Part shown: in pieces, positions 1-6,617 of the stretch
Numbering within the stretch: position 1 is the stretch's first letter
Layout of the letters: every line of letters starts with the position of its first letter
Source: CAZCBN01 sp964496975
GTDB lineage: Bacteria; Planctomycetota; Phycisphaerae; Phycisphaerales; UBA1924
Assembly: GCA_964496975.1 (NCBI GenBank)
Contig: CAZCBN010000081.1
Location: 1-13,804, forward strand
Direction: 5' to 3'
Length of the DNA: 13,804 nt
The notes under the pieces: model-generated
What the model was told of the DNA's origin: nothing
What the model saw: the letters and a program-made list of their open reading frames with translations, nothing else
The model's database searches: none
Made by a program: the position numbers and the translations under genes

Positions 1-1
1 C

Positions 2-790
2 GTCAAGGCCCCCGGCTTCGGCGACCGCCGCAAGGCCATGCTCGAGGACATCGCGATCCTCACCTCCGGCACCTTCCTCAGCGAGGACCTGGGCCGCCAG
101 CTCGACTCGGTCCAGCTGGGCGAGCTCGGCCGCGCGAAGAAGATCATCGTCACCAAGGACGACACCACCGTCATCGAGGGCGCCGGCAAGAAGAAGGACA
201 TCGACGCCCGCGCCAACCAGATCATGGCCCAGCACGACAAGTCCACCAGCGACTACGACCGCGAAAAGCTGATGGAGCGCCACGCCAAGCTCACCGGCGG
301 CGTCGCGATCCTCAACGTCGGCGGCGCCACCGAGCAGGCCCAAAAAGCCCTCAAGGACCTCGTCGACGACGCCCTGCACGCCACCCGCGCCGCGGCCAAG
401 GAGGGCTACGTCCCCGGCGGCGGCGTCGCGCTCCTCCGCACCGTCGCCGAGCTCGACAAGGCCGCCAAGAAGGCCAAGGGCGACGAGCGCCTCGGCTTCG
501 AGATTGTCCGCCACGCCCTCGAGGCCCCCGCCCGCCAGATCGCCGTCAACGCCGGCTTCGACGGCGACCTCGCCGTCGAGTCCATCCTCGAGCAGCAGGC
601 CGGCTTCGGCCTCAACGCCGCCACGGGCGACTACGTCGACCTCGTCAAGGCCGGCATCATCGACCCGGCGCTGGTGGTCAAGAGCGCGATCGTCAACGCG
701 GCCAGCGTCGCGGGCCTCATGCTGACCACCGACGTCATGATCACCGACCTGAAGGAAGACGCCGAAGCGGCGGTGGGGGCGGTGAGCTGA
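2..790 (+). CDS. groEL: 60 kDa chaperonin GroEL, C-terminal half (5' end outside window)
   Basis: ATP-dependent cytoplasmic folding chamber subunit. The reading frame is open from base 2, so the gene begins upstream; 262 residues are visible, roughly the second half of a ~540-residue protein. Recognisable GroEL blocks in order are KAPGFGDRRKAMLEDIA, TSDYDREKLMERHAKL, DDALHATRAA (containing the equivalent of the catalytic Asp398 of E. coli), PGGGVALL, GFGLNAATGDYVD, GIIDPALVVKSA and NAASVAGLMLTTDVMITD. Two things are odd. The usually near-invariant EVEMKEKK stretch before DDALHATRAA is replaced by EQAQKALKD at the same length. The protein also ends in EAAVGAVS, without the Gly-Gly-Met tail of most housekeeping GroELs. 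This suggests a secondary GroEL paralogue, as is common in genomes with several copies. Family assignment is certain; paralogue status is inference. GC and codon use match the dnaJ region, not the next gene. Confidence 0.97.
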   Translation, partial: VKAPGFGDRRKAMLEDIAILTSGTFLSEDLGRQLDSVQLGELGRAKKIIVTKDDTTVIEGAGKKKDIDARANQIMAQHDKSTSDYDREKLMERHAKLTGGVAILNVGGATEQAQKALKDLVDDALHATRAAAKEGYVPGGGVALLRTVAELDKAAKKAKGDERLGFEIVRHALEAPARQIAVNAGFDGDLAVESILEQQAGFGLNAATGDYVDLVKAGIIDPALVVKSAIVNAASVAGLMLTTDVMITDLKEDAEAAVGAVS

Positions 791-814
791 TTGCTCAAGA
801 GGGAGTTGCAGCGG

Positions 815-865
815 GCATCATGGATTACCCTCCGTGATGCTCATTTATACTGGAGAGCATCATGG
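815..865 (+). promoter_or_regulatory. Operator-like triple GCATCA site overlapping the start of the inserted gene
   Basis: GCATCA occurs at 815-820, its inverse TGATGC at 835-840, and GCATCA again at 857-862, where the last base is the A of the start codon. The first and third copies extend to a 9-base direct repeat, GCATCATGG (815-823 and 857-865). Successive copies are 20 and 22 bases apart, close to two helical turns. Between the second and third lies TATACT (846-851), a good -10-like hexamer, but no convincing -35 is visible. The ribosome binding site GGAG (852-855) stands six bases before ATG 862. The first two copies could instead form a 6-bp stem with a 14-base loop. An autoregulatory site bound by the product's own DNA-binding region is possible but is inference. 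Confidence 0.35.
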
Positions 866-2061
866 CGAAGAAGCGTAGTTTAGAGTCAGAAGAGCAATCG
901 CAGGACTTGGCTGCCTACCAGCAGCCTGATGCCACTGTGGAGTCAAGAAGCAGTGCGAACTCCGCAAAGAAAAAGGTCAAAGGCAAGTCAACTGGCCGAC
1001 GGGCGAACTCTCAGAAACAGTCCGTGGTACCAGACCGCGCTGCCCCGTGGACCTTTCCCAAGCAAACACTTGAAGAGACGGTTGCTGTGGCACAGGCAAT
1101 TGAAGAAAAATTCGCGGGCAAGCCAACGCCTGCGAAGGACTTCGTTAAAGCGGTCGGCTTTCACCAGCCTGGCGACTGGCGGTTCCAAGAGCTCATGCGA
1201 TCGGCGAATCTATATGGACTGATCAAGTGGGCGGGTGCGACCAAGAGTGTGGAAGGCACGAAGATCGGTACTGATATTGTTACTCCTAGTTCCCCGAGTC
1301 AGCGTCAAGCAGCACTAAGGGAAGCATTTGAAAAAGTAGAGACTTTCAAGAAAGTCGCTGAGCACTATCATGGCAAGCGCATCCCCGAAGACGAGTTCTT
1401 TAGCAACACATTGATACGTCAGTTTGATATCTCACGTGATCGTGTCGATCACTTTATTCGTGTGTTCAAGGACAACTTGAATTACTTAAAGGCCTTCGCC
1501 GTCGGTCCGGAGGTGAAAGTCGGTCCGCAGTTGGCGCGAAATGACAATGCGGATGAAGGGGAAGATCGGGGTCAGGACCGAGATTCTGCGGGGCGGTCTT
1601 TCCTGGATACGTGCTTCGTCCTCATGCCGTTCGGTGAGTGGTATGACCGATACTACAAGGATGTATATATACCCGCCACTCACGAAGCTGGGTTCGAGCC
1701 AGTCAGGGCCGATGGTCTGTTTTCTACGGGTACAGTGGTGGAGCAAATCTGGGAACAGATTAAGCGAGCCAAGGTACTTCTAGCTGACTTATCGGACAAG
1801 AACGCTAATGTGTTTTACGAGCTAGGTCTCGCCCATGCGATCGGCAAGCCGGTTGTTCTGGTGACTGGATGTTTAGATGACGTTCCCTTCGATCTTCGTC
1901 ATCTTCGGGTTGTGATTTACGATGTGCGAGTTCCCAACTGGGGGGATCTGCTTAAATCGGGAATCGCGACGTACTTAAAGGCCGCCAAAGCAGAGCCGGA
2001 AAAGTCTATCCCTCAACCTTTCCGCTCGCTAGTCAGCGTTGCTGAGGTGCATAACGGTTAA
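862..2061 (+). CDS. Putative wHTH protein with C-terminal nucleoside 2-deoxyribosyltransferase/TIR-like domain
   Basis: 399 residues, not matched to a named protein. Residues 1-60 are hydrophilic and rich in Lys, Ser and Gln, probably disordered. Residues about 65-210 are helical and look like two winged-helix-type units (about 68-140 and 147-210), resembling DUF5343-like regions; this is tentative. A charged linker (about 214-246) leads to an alpha/beta domain at 250-375 with FVLMPFGEWYDRYY (252-265), IPA (270-272), VLLADLSDKNANVFYELG (305-322) and KPVVL (329-333). The ADLS...NxNVFYELGLAHA pattern is typical of the nucleoside 2-deoxyribosyltransferase fold, which is related to TIR and SLOG domains. 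Asp309 and Glu320 are candidate active-site residues. ATG 862 has GGAG six bases upstream. Base composition is close to balanced and codons such as TTA, ATA and AAA are frequent, unlike all neighbours. The stop lies five bases before dnaJ. The likely role, nucleotide or NAD hydrolysis in defence or stress, is inference. Confidence 0.75.
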   Translation: MAKKRSLESEEQSQDLAAYQQPDATVESRSSANSAKKKVKGKSTGRRANSQKQSVVPDRAAPWTFPKQTLEETVAVAQAIEEKFAGKPTPAKDFVKAVGFHQPGDWRFQELMRSANLYGLIKWAGATKSVEGTKIGTDIVTPSSPSQRQAALREAFEKVETFKKVAEHYHGKRIPEDEFFSNTLIRQFDISRDRVDHFIRVFKDNLNYLKAFAVGPEVKVGPQLARNDNADEGEDRGQDRDSAGRSFLDTCFVLMPFGEWYDRYYKDVYIPATHEAGFEPVRADGLFSTGTVVEQIWEQIKRAKVLLADLSDKNANVFYELGLAHAIGKPVVLVTGCLDDVPFDLRHLRVVIYDVRVPNWGDLLKSGIATYLKAAKAEPEKSIPQPFRSLVSVAEVHNG

Positions 2062-2066
2062 ATGGC

Positions 2067-3233
2067 ATGCCCACCACCCGCGACTACTACGAAATCCTCG
2101 CCATCGAAAAAACCGCCGACGCGGAGGAGATCAAGCGCGCCTACCGCCGCATGGCCATGAAGCACCACCCGGACCGCAACCCGGGCGACGCCGAGGCCGA
2201 GGCCAAGTTCAAAGAGGCCGCCGAGGCCTACGAGGTCCTCTCAGACCCAGAGAAGAAAGCCCGCTACGACAAGCACGGCCACGAGGGCCTCCGCGGCGCC
2301 GGCACCGCCGCCGGCCACGACTTCAGCCGCATGAACGTCGACGACATCTTCTCGATGTTCAACGACATCTTCGGCGGTGGCGGCGGCGGTGGCTTCGGCG
2401 CCCGCTCCGCCGCGGGCCCACGCGTCGCCCGCGGCTACGACCTTGAGACCGAGGTCGTCCTCGACCTGAAGGACGTCCTCGTCGGCACCACACGCGACGT
2501 CGAGTTCACCCGCCTCGACGTCTGCGACACCTGCACCGGCACCGGCGCCAAGCCCGGAACCAAGCCCGACCAGTGCCCCACCTGCGGCGGCCACGGCAAG
2601 GTCCAGCAGGCCGGCCTCGGCGGCATGTTCCGCATGGTCACCGCCTGCCCCGCCTGCCGCGGCGCCGGCACCATCATCCGCGACAAGTGCCCGACCTGCA
2701 CCGGCCGAGGCCGCGTCCCGCGCAAACGCCGCCTCACCGTCAAGCTCCCCGCCGGCATCGCCGACGGCCAGGCCGTCCGCGTCGGCGGCGAGGGCGAGCC
2801 CCCACCGCGCGAGGCAAGCCCAAACGGCGACGGCGTCCGCGGCGACCTCCACGTCGTCGTCCGCGTCCAGGACCACGACCTCTTCCAGCGCGAGGGCGAC
2901 CACCTTCTCATGCAGATGCCCATCGGCTTCTCGCAGGCCACCCTCGGCGCCGACGTCCGCGTCCCCACCCTCGACGGCGAAACCACGCTCACCATCCCCC
3001 GCGGCACCCAGCACGGCTCCATGTTCCGTGTCCCGGGCGAAGGCCTCCCCAACCTGCGCGGCGGACGCCGGGGCGACCTCATCGTCGTCTGCAAAATCGA
3101 GATCCCGAAGAAACTCACCAAAAAGCAGGAAGACCTCCTGCGACAGTTCGCCGACACCGAAGACCACAGCGTGCTCCCGGAGAGCCACGGCTTCCTCAAG
3201 AAAATCAAAGACCTTCTCGGAGGCGGCGCATGA
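2067..3233 (+). CDS. dnaJ: Chaperone protein DnaJ (Hsp40, type I)
   Basis: Co-chaperone that delivers unfolded clients to DnaK and stimulates its ATPase. 388 residues, normal length. The J domain (about 5-69) carries HPD at 34-36, followed by a Gly-rich linker with seven consecutive glycines (103-109). The zinc-binding domain has four CxxCxGxG modules starting at Cys153, Cys170, Cys194 and Cys208, so both zinc sites are complete. The C-terminal substrate-binding and dimerisation domains include GDLHVVVRVQDHDLFQREGDHL and the PTLDGE, IPRGTQHG and RVPGEGLP motifs. ATG 2067 lies five bases after the previous stop and has no Shine-Dalgarno sequence at normal spacing; GAGG at 2044-2047 is too far away. 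Expression may depend on read-through from upstream genes. The last four bases of the gene overlap the grpE start (ATGA). Codon use is strongly C-ending, unlike the gene immediately upstream. Confidence 0.97.
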   Translation: MPTTRDYYEILAIEKTADAEEIKRAYRRMAMKHHPDRNPGDAEAEAKFKEAAEAYEVLSDPEKKARYDKHGHEGLRGAGTAAGHDFSRMNVDDIFSMFNDIFGGGGGGGFGARSAAGPRVARGYDLETEVVLDLKDVLVGTTRDVEFTRLDVCDTCTGTGAKPGTKPDQCPTCGGHGKVQQAGLGGMFRMVTACPACRGAGTIIRDKCPTCTGRGRVPRKRRLTVKLPAGIADGQAVRVGGEGEPPPREASPNGDGVRGDLHVVVRVQDHDLFQREGDHLLMQMPIGFSQATLGADVRVPTLDGETTLTIPRGTQHGSMFRVPGEGLPNLRGGRRGDLIVVCKIEIPKKLTKKQEDLLRQFADTEDHSVLPESHGFLKKIKDLLGGGA

Positions 3234-3913
3234 CCGACCCAAGCCCCACGCAAAGCCCCACCAACTCCCCCCAAAGCCACCAGCCCTTCGGCCCGGAAAA
3301 CGCCGACCCCGCCCGCCCCGCGCACGCCGCGGCCGTCGGGAGCGACCCCATCGACGACGCGCGCATCGCCGAACTGCTTGATCAAGCCCGTTCCGGCGAA
3401 GCCGACCTCCCCGTCGGCGCCGAAGACTTCGCCGCCGCCCTCGTCGCCGTCGCCGCCCAGCGCGACGACCACCTCGCCCGTCTCCAGCGCACCGCCGCAG
3501 ACTTCCAGAACTTCCAGCGCCGCGCCGGCCAGAACGAGGCCGAGGCCCGCCGCATGGGCGTCGCCGGCGTCCTCCAGAGCGTTCTCATGGTCGTCGACTA
3601 CTTCGACATGGCCCTCAAGCAAGACCCCGCCACCGCCACCGTCGACCAGGTCATCGGCGGCGTCAAGCTCATCAAGGGCGAGCTCCTCCGCGTCCTGGGC
3701 AACCACGGCGTCGCCCTCATCCAGCCCGCGCCGGGCGATTCGTTCGACCCCCTCCGCCACGAGGCCGTCGAGAAGCGCCCCGCCGGCGACGAGTCCGCCG
3801 GCATCCCCGCGGGCCACGTCGTCTCCGTCAGCGCCCCGGGGTACCTGCTGCAAGACCGAGTCATCCGCTCGGCCAAGGTCGTCGTCGCCGTCCAGCCCGA
3901 CGCCTCGGCCTGA
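3230..3913 (+). CDS. grpE: Nucleotide exchange factor GrpE
   Basis: Releases ADP from DnaK, completing the Hsp70 cycle with DnaJ. 227 residues. The first ~40 residues are Pro/Ser/Asn-rich and probably disordered. A helical region about 41-125 includes RLQRTAADFQNFQRRAG, the usual end of the long GrpE coiled coil. The C-terminal beta domain contains the family signature FDPLRHEAV (172-180), then GHVVSVSAPGYLLQDRVIRSAKVVVA (195-220), close to the canonical GYLL-DRV-R-A-VVV pattern. ATG 3230 overlaps the dnaJ stop as ATGA, so translational coupling is likely. The frame stays open far upstream inside dnaJ, but family homology begins only after this start. The gene order dnaJ-grpE without dnaK differs from the common grpE-dnaK-dnaJ order; dnaK must be encoded elsewhere. 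Confidence 0.95.
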   Translation: MTDPSPTQSPTNSPQSHQPFGPENADPARPAHAAAVGSDPIDDARIAELLDQARSGEADLPVGAEDFAAALVAVAAQRDDHLARLQRTAADFQNFQRRAGQNEAEARRMGVAGVLQSVLMVVDYFDMALKQDPATATVDQVIGGVKLIKGELLRVLGNHGVALIQPAPGDSFDPLRHEAVEKRPAGDESAGIPAGHVVSVSAPGYLLQDRVIRSAKVVVAVQPDASA

Positions 3914-3941
3914 GCCCTCCCGCACCACGCGAGCCCACGCC

Positions 3942-4433
3942 ATGCCCACCTACGAGTACCGCTGCTCCCACTGCACGCACGAGCTCGAAGCCTTCCAGCC
4001 CATCACCGCCAAGCCGCTGAAGCAGTGCCCCTCGTGCGGTAAAAACACGCTCGAGCGCCTCATCAGCGGCGGCGGCGCCATCATCTTCAAGGGCGGCGGC
4101 TTCTACCAGACCGACTACCGCTCCGAGGCGTACAAGAAAGCCGCCGAGTCCGAGAGCAAAGCCGCATCGCCCGACACCGCCGCCCCCGCCGCGGCACCGG
4201 CAGATAAGCAAACCCCCGCCAAGCCCAGCGAGTCCAAGCCCGCAGAGCCCGCCTCGCCAACCGCGGGATCGTCCAAGGCAGCGCGCACAACGCCCGCCTC
4301 GCGCGTCGCGCCAAAGCCCGCGCCCGCCAAGGCGACCAAGGCCGCCAAGCCCGCCGCCCTGCCCACCGCCAAGGCCGCCGCCCAGCCCACCGCCAAGTCG
4401 TCCACGTCGAAAAAGTCCAAGCGCTCCGCCTAG
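3942..4433 (+). CDS. FmdB-family zinc-ribbon protein with long Lys/Ala/Pro-rich tail
   Basis: 163 residues. The first ~60 match the FmdB regulatory-protein family: MPTYEYRC start, CSHC at 8-11 and CPSC at 29-32 forming a small zinc ribbon, then the ISGGG and FKGGGFYQTDY motifs (41-59) typical of the family. The molecular function is poorly defined; a nucleic-acid or protein-binding role is often assumed. Residues 66-163 are low complexity, made mainly of Ala, Lys, Pro, Ser and Thr, ending KKSKRSA. This recalls histone-H1-like tails, and the tail is longer than in many family members. The start ATG 3942 lies 28 bases after the grpE stop. No Shine-Dalgarno sequence is visible; the conserved N-terminus fixes the start. 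Same strand and codon style as dnaJ-grpE, so probably the same transcript. Confidence 0.9.
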   Translation: MPTYEYRCSHCTHELEAFQPITAKPLKQCPSCGKNTLERLISGGGAIIFKGGGFYQTDYRSEAYKKAAESESKAASPDTAAPAAAPADKQTPAKPSESKPAEPASPTAGSSKAARTTPASRVAPKPAPAKATKAAKPAALPTAKAAAQPTAKSSTSKKSKRSA

Positions 4434-4472
4434 CCGCGCCCGCGGCCCCGCCCCCTCCGCCCGCGCTCGCCC

Positions 4473-4478
4473 GAGGAA
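4473..4478 (+). promoter_or_regulatory. Ribosome binding site of acpS (GAGGAA)
   Basis: GAGGAA ends seven bases before GTG 4486. It supports a GTG start for acpS, in agreement with the protein family beginning immediately with RIIGHGIDLI. Confidence 0.65.
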
Positions 4479-4485
4479 CCCCGCC

Positions 4486-4866
4486 GTGCGCATCATCGGT
4501 CACGGCATCGACCTCATCGACATCGCACGCGTCGAGCGCCTGCTCGCCCGCCACCGCGACCGCGTGCTGGAGCGCTGCCTCACGCCCGCCGAGCGGGCCT
4601 ATGCCCTCTCGGCCCGCCGCCTTGTGGAGCACGTCGCCGCCCGCCTCGCCGCCAAAGAGGCCGTCTTCAAGGCTCTCGGCACCGGTTGGGCCCAGGGCAT
4701 CGGCTGGGCCGACGCCGAGGTCACGCGCGACCCCGCGGGCCGCCCCGGCATCGCCCTGCACGGCCGCGCGGCGCAGGTCGCCGCCGACCTCGGCATCACC
4801 CACTGGCACGTCTCGCTCACGCACACGCCCACCGCGGCGGCCGCGTCCGTCATCGCCTCGGGCTGA
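4486..4866 (+). CDS. acpS: Holo-[acyl-carrier-protein] synthase
   Basis: Transfers 4'-phosphopantetheine from coenzyme A to a serine of acyl carrier protein, in the cytoplasm, enabling fatty-acid synthesis. 126 residues, standard for the AcpS type. GHGIDLIDI (5-13) supplies the magnesium ligand Asp9, and RLAAKEAVFKALGTG (53-67) includes Glu58, the second metal ligand, and the conserved lysines. The C-terminal HVSLTHTPTAAAASVIA (108-124) matches the family's last strand. The start is GTG 4486, fixed by GAGGAA seven bases upstream and by the family N-terminus; the first in-frame ATG would be too late. It lies 52 bases after the FmdB-like gene and 143 bases before an acyl-activating enzyme gene, which fits a lipid context. 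The intergenic stretch 4867-5009 is GC-rich and holds a palindrome GCCCCGGGGC (4892-4901) but no clear terminator. Confidence 0.95.
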   Translation: MRIIGHGIDLIDIARVERLLARHRDRVLERCLTPAERAYALSARRLVEHVAARLAAKEAVFKALGTGWAQGIGWADAEVTRDPAGRPGIALHGRAAQVAADLGITHWHVSLTHTPTAAAASVIASG

Positions 4867-5009
4867 TCAGACACGCCCGTCCGCTTTCCCCGCCCCGGGG
4901 CCGGCGCGCCGCACGCCGATCCCCGCGCCCGCTCCGGATACGCTCTCGGGCCCCAAGCCGAACGCGCGCCCGCGTGACGCCGGCGTGCAAGGGCGCCACG
5001 GAGCACCGC

Positions 5010-6515
5010 ATGAGCATCCACTGGGCCGTCTACCGAAGCCTCTTCCGACGGGCCTTTGAGACCATCGTCCACGACGACAAGCGCTCCTACCGCGGCATCG
5101 ACATCGCCGTCGCCAGCCTCCACGTCTCCCGCGCCATCTGCACCTGCTGCGAGTCCCCCCGCATCGGCCTGCTCCTCCCCACCAGCGGCGCCTTCCCCAT
5201 CGCCATGCTCGGCGCCTGGGCCACCGGCAAAGCCATCGTCCCCCTCAACTACCTCCTCAAGCCCGACGAGCTCCAGTACATCATCGACGACGCCGGCCTC
5301 GACACCATCCTCGCCGTCCAGCCCATGCTCGACTTCCTCGGCGCAAAGCCCAAGGTCCGCACCCTCGTCACGCTCGACGACATCAACTTCACCGCCCCGC
5401 CCCCCCTCCGCATCCCCGCCGCCGCAAAGCCCGACGACATCGCCGCCATCGTCTACACCTCCGGCACCAGCGGAAAGCCCAAGGGCGTCATGCTCTCCCA
5501 CAAGGCTCTCAAGGCCAACGCCACCCAGGGCGCCAAGGGCCTCGGCATGACCCCCCGCGACACCATGATCGGCGTCCTCCCCCAGTTCCACTGCTACGGC
5601 ATGACCCAGCTCACCCTCACCCCTCTCATGTTCGGCGTCCGCATCGTCTACACCGCCCGCTTCGTCCCAAAGCGCCTCGTCGACCTCATCCAGAAGCACA
5701 AGGCCACCATCATGGTCGGCATCCCCTCCATGTACAACGCCATGGCCTCGCTCAAGAGCGCCACGCCGGAAAGCCTCGCCTCCCTCCAGCTCACCGTCAG
5801 CGGCTCCGAGCCCCTCCCCCAGGCCGTCTTTGACCGCTTCCGCGAGCGATTCAACATCGAGCTCACCGAGGGCTACGGCATGACCGAAATGGCCCCCGCC
5901 ACCCACTGCAACCCAAAGGGCGTCAACAAGCGCGGCACCGTCGGCCCCCCCCTCCCCGGCGTCGAGCAGCGCATCGTCGACACCGCCACCAACCAGGACC
6001 TCCCCCCGGGACGCGACGGCGAGGTCCGCCTCCGCGGCCCCAACCTCATGGCCGGCTACCTCAACCTCCCAGACCTCACCGCCGCCGCCTTCGACGACAA
6101 GGGCTTCTACCGCACCGGAGACCTCGGCCGAATCGATGACCAAGGCTTCCTCGCCATCACCGGACGCATCAAAGAAATGATGATCGTCGGCGGCGAAAAT
6201 GTCTTCCCCCGCGAGATCGAAGAAGTCCTCAACCGCCACCCCCTCGTCCACGACAGCGGCGTCATCCCCCAGACCGACCCCATGCGCGGCGAAACCCCCG
6301 TCGCCTTCGTCGAGCTCAAGGAAGACGCCAACCCCGCAGACTTCAGCGAGCACGCCCTCACGGCCTTCTGCCGCGAGCACCTCGCCGGCTACAAGGTCCC
6401 GAAGCGCATCATCGCCATCCCCGCCCTCCCGCGAAACCCCACCGGCAAGGTCCTCCGCCGAGACCTCAAGCCCCTCCTCGCCCAGCTCGATCAGCCCGCC
6501 ACCGCCAACGACTGA
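5010..6515 (+). CDS. AMP-forming acyl-CoA/acyl-ACP synthetase (ANL superfamily)
   Basis: Activates a carboxylic acid, probably a fatty acid, as acyl-adenylate and transfers it to a thiol (CoA or ACP). 501 residues, normal length. Motifs in order: ATP-binding loop YTSGTSGKPKG (149-159), GIPSMYNAM (237-245), SGSEPLP (264-270), GYGMTE (288-293), YRTGD (367-371), the hinge region GRIKEMMIVGGENVFP (385-400) and PRNPTGK with catalytic Lys480. ATG 5010 has GGAG (5000-5003) six bases upstream; the open frame further upstream has no homology. The N-terminal domain is compact. Sequence style (PLNYLLKPDELQYIIDDAG) resembles ligase halves of Aas-type 2-acylglycerophosphoethanolamine acyltransferase/acyl-ACP synthetases. 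Substrate cannot be read from sequence; the acpS neighbour makes ACP a possible acceptor. Cytoplasmic, with no membrane segments. Confidence 0.9.
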   Translation: MSIHWAVYRSLFRRAFETIVHDDKRSYRGIDIAVASLHVSRAICTCCESPRIGLLLPTSGAFPIAMLGAWATGKAIVPLNYLLKPDELQYIIDDAGLDTILAVQPMLDFLGAKPKVRTLVTLDDINFTAPPPLRIPAAAKPDDIAAIVYTSGTSGKPKGVMLSHKALKANATQGAKGLGMTPRDTMIGVLPQFHCYGMTQLTLTPLMFGVRIVYTARFVPKRLVDLIQKHKATIMVGIPSMYNAMASLKSATPESLASLQLTVSGSEPLPQAVFDRFRERFNIELTEGYGMTEMAPATHCNPKGVNKRGTVGPPLPGVEQRIVDTATNQDLPPGRDGEVRLRGPNLMAGYLNLPDLTAAAFDDKGFYRTGDLGRIDDQGFLAITGRIKEMMIVGGENVFPREIEEVLNRHPLVHDSGVIPQTDPMRGETPVAFVELKEDANPADFSEHALTAFCREHLAGYKVPKRIIAIPALPRNPTGKVLRRDLKPLLAQLDQPATAND

Positions 6516-6521
6516 TCACCT

Positions 6522-6545
6522 CTCCCAAGCCCCCTCCCAAGCCCC
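6522..6545 (+). repeat. Perfect 12-base tandem duplication
   Basis: CTCCCAAGCCCC occurs twice back to back (6522-6533 and 6534-6545) in the 102-base gap between the acyl ligase and the NRAMP-like gene. It looks like a slippage product; no function is evident. Confidence 0.7.
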
Positions 6546-6617
6546 GCGCCACCCGTCCACCCCCGCCTCGTGCCCGCGCGCCCCGACCACACCCCGCCGA
6601 CCGAAGAAAGCGCTCCC

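Noticed and set aside
846..851. TATACT as the promoter of the inserted gene
   Set aside because: A good -10 match, but there is no -35 at 16-18 bases, and transcription from it would begin at about the ribosome binding site. It is kept only as part of the operator-like region.
791..2066. Transposon or integron ends flanking the foreign gene
   Set aside because: No terminal inverted repeats, convincing target-site duplication, integrase or recombination site could be found at either edge; the mode of insertion is unknown.
2573..3229. Upstream in-frame extension of grpE through dnaJ
   Set aside because: The translated extension is Arg/Pro-rich noise in an alternative frame of dnaJ; GrpE homology starts after ATG 3230.
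2435..3949. Open frame of 504 codons on the - strand
   Set aside because: Antisense to dnaJ and grpE, whose identity is secure; no recognisable domain.
4892..4901. GCCCCGGGGC palindrome as an acpS terminator
   Set aside because: The palindrome has no loop and no following T run; in DNA this GC-rich such short palindromes are expected by chance.
4599..6380. Open frame of 593 codons on the - strand
   Set aside because: Antisense shadow of acpS and the acyl ligase; Gly/Asp/Glu/Val-rich low-complexity translation without motifs.
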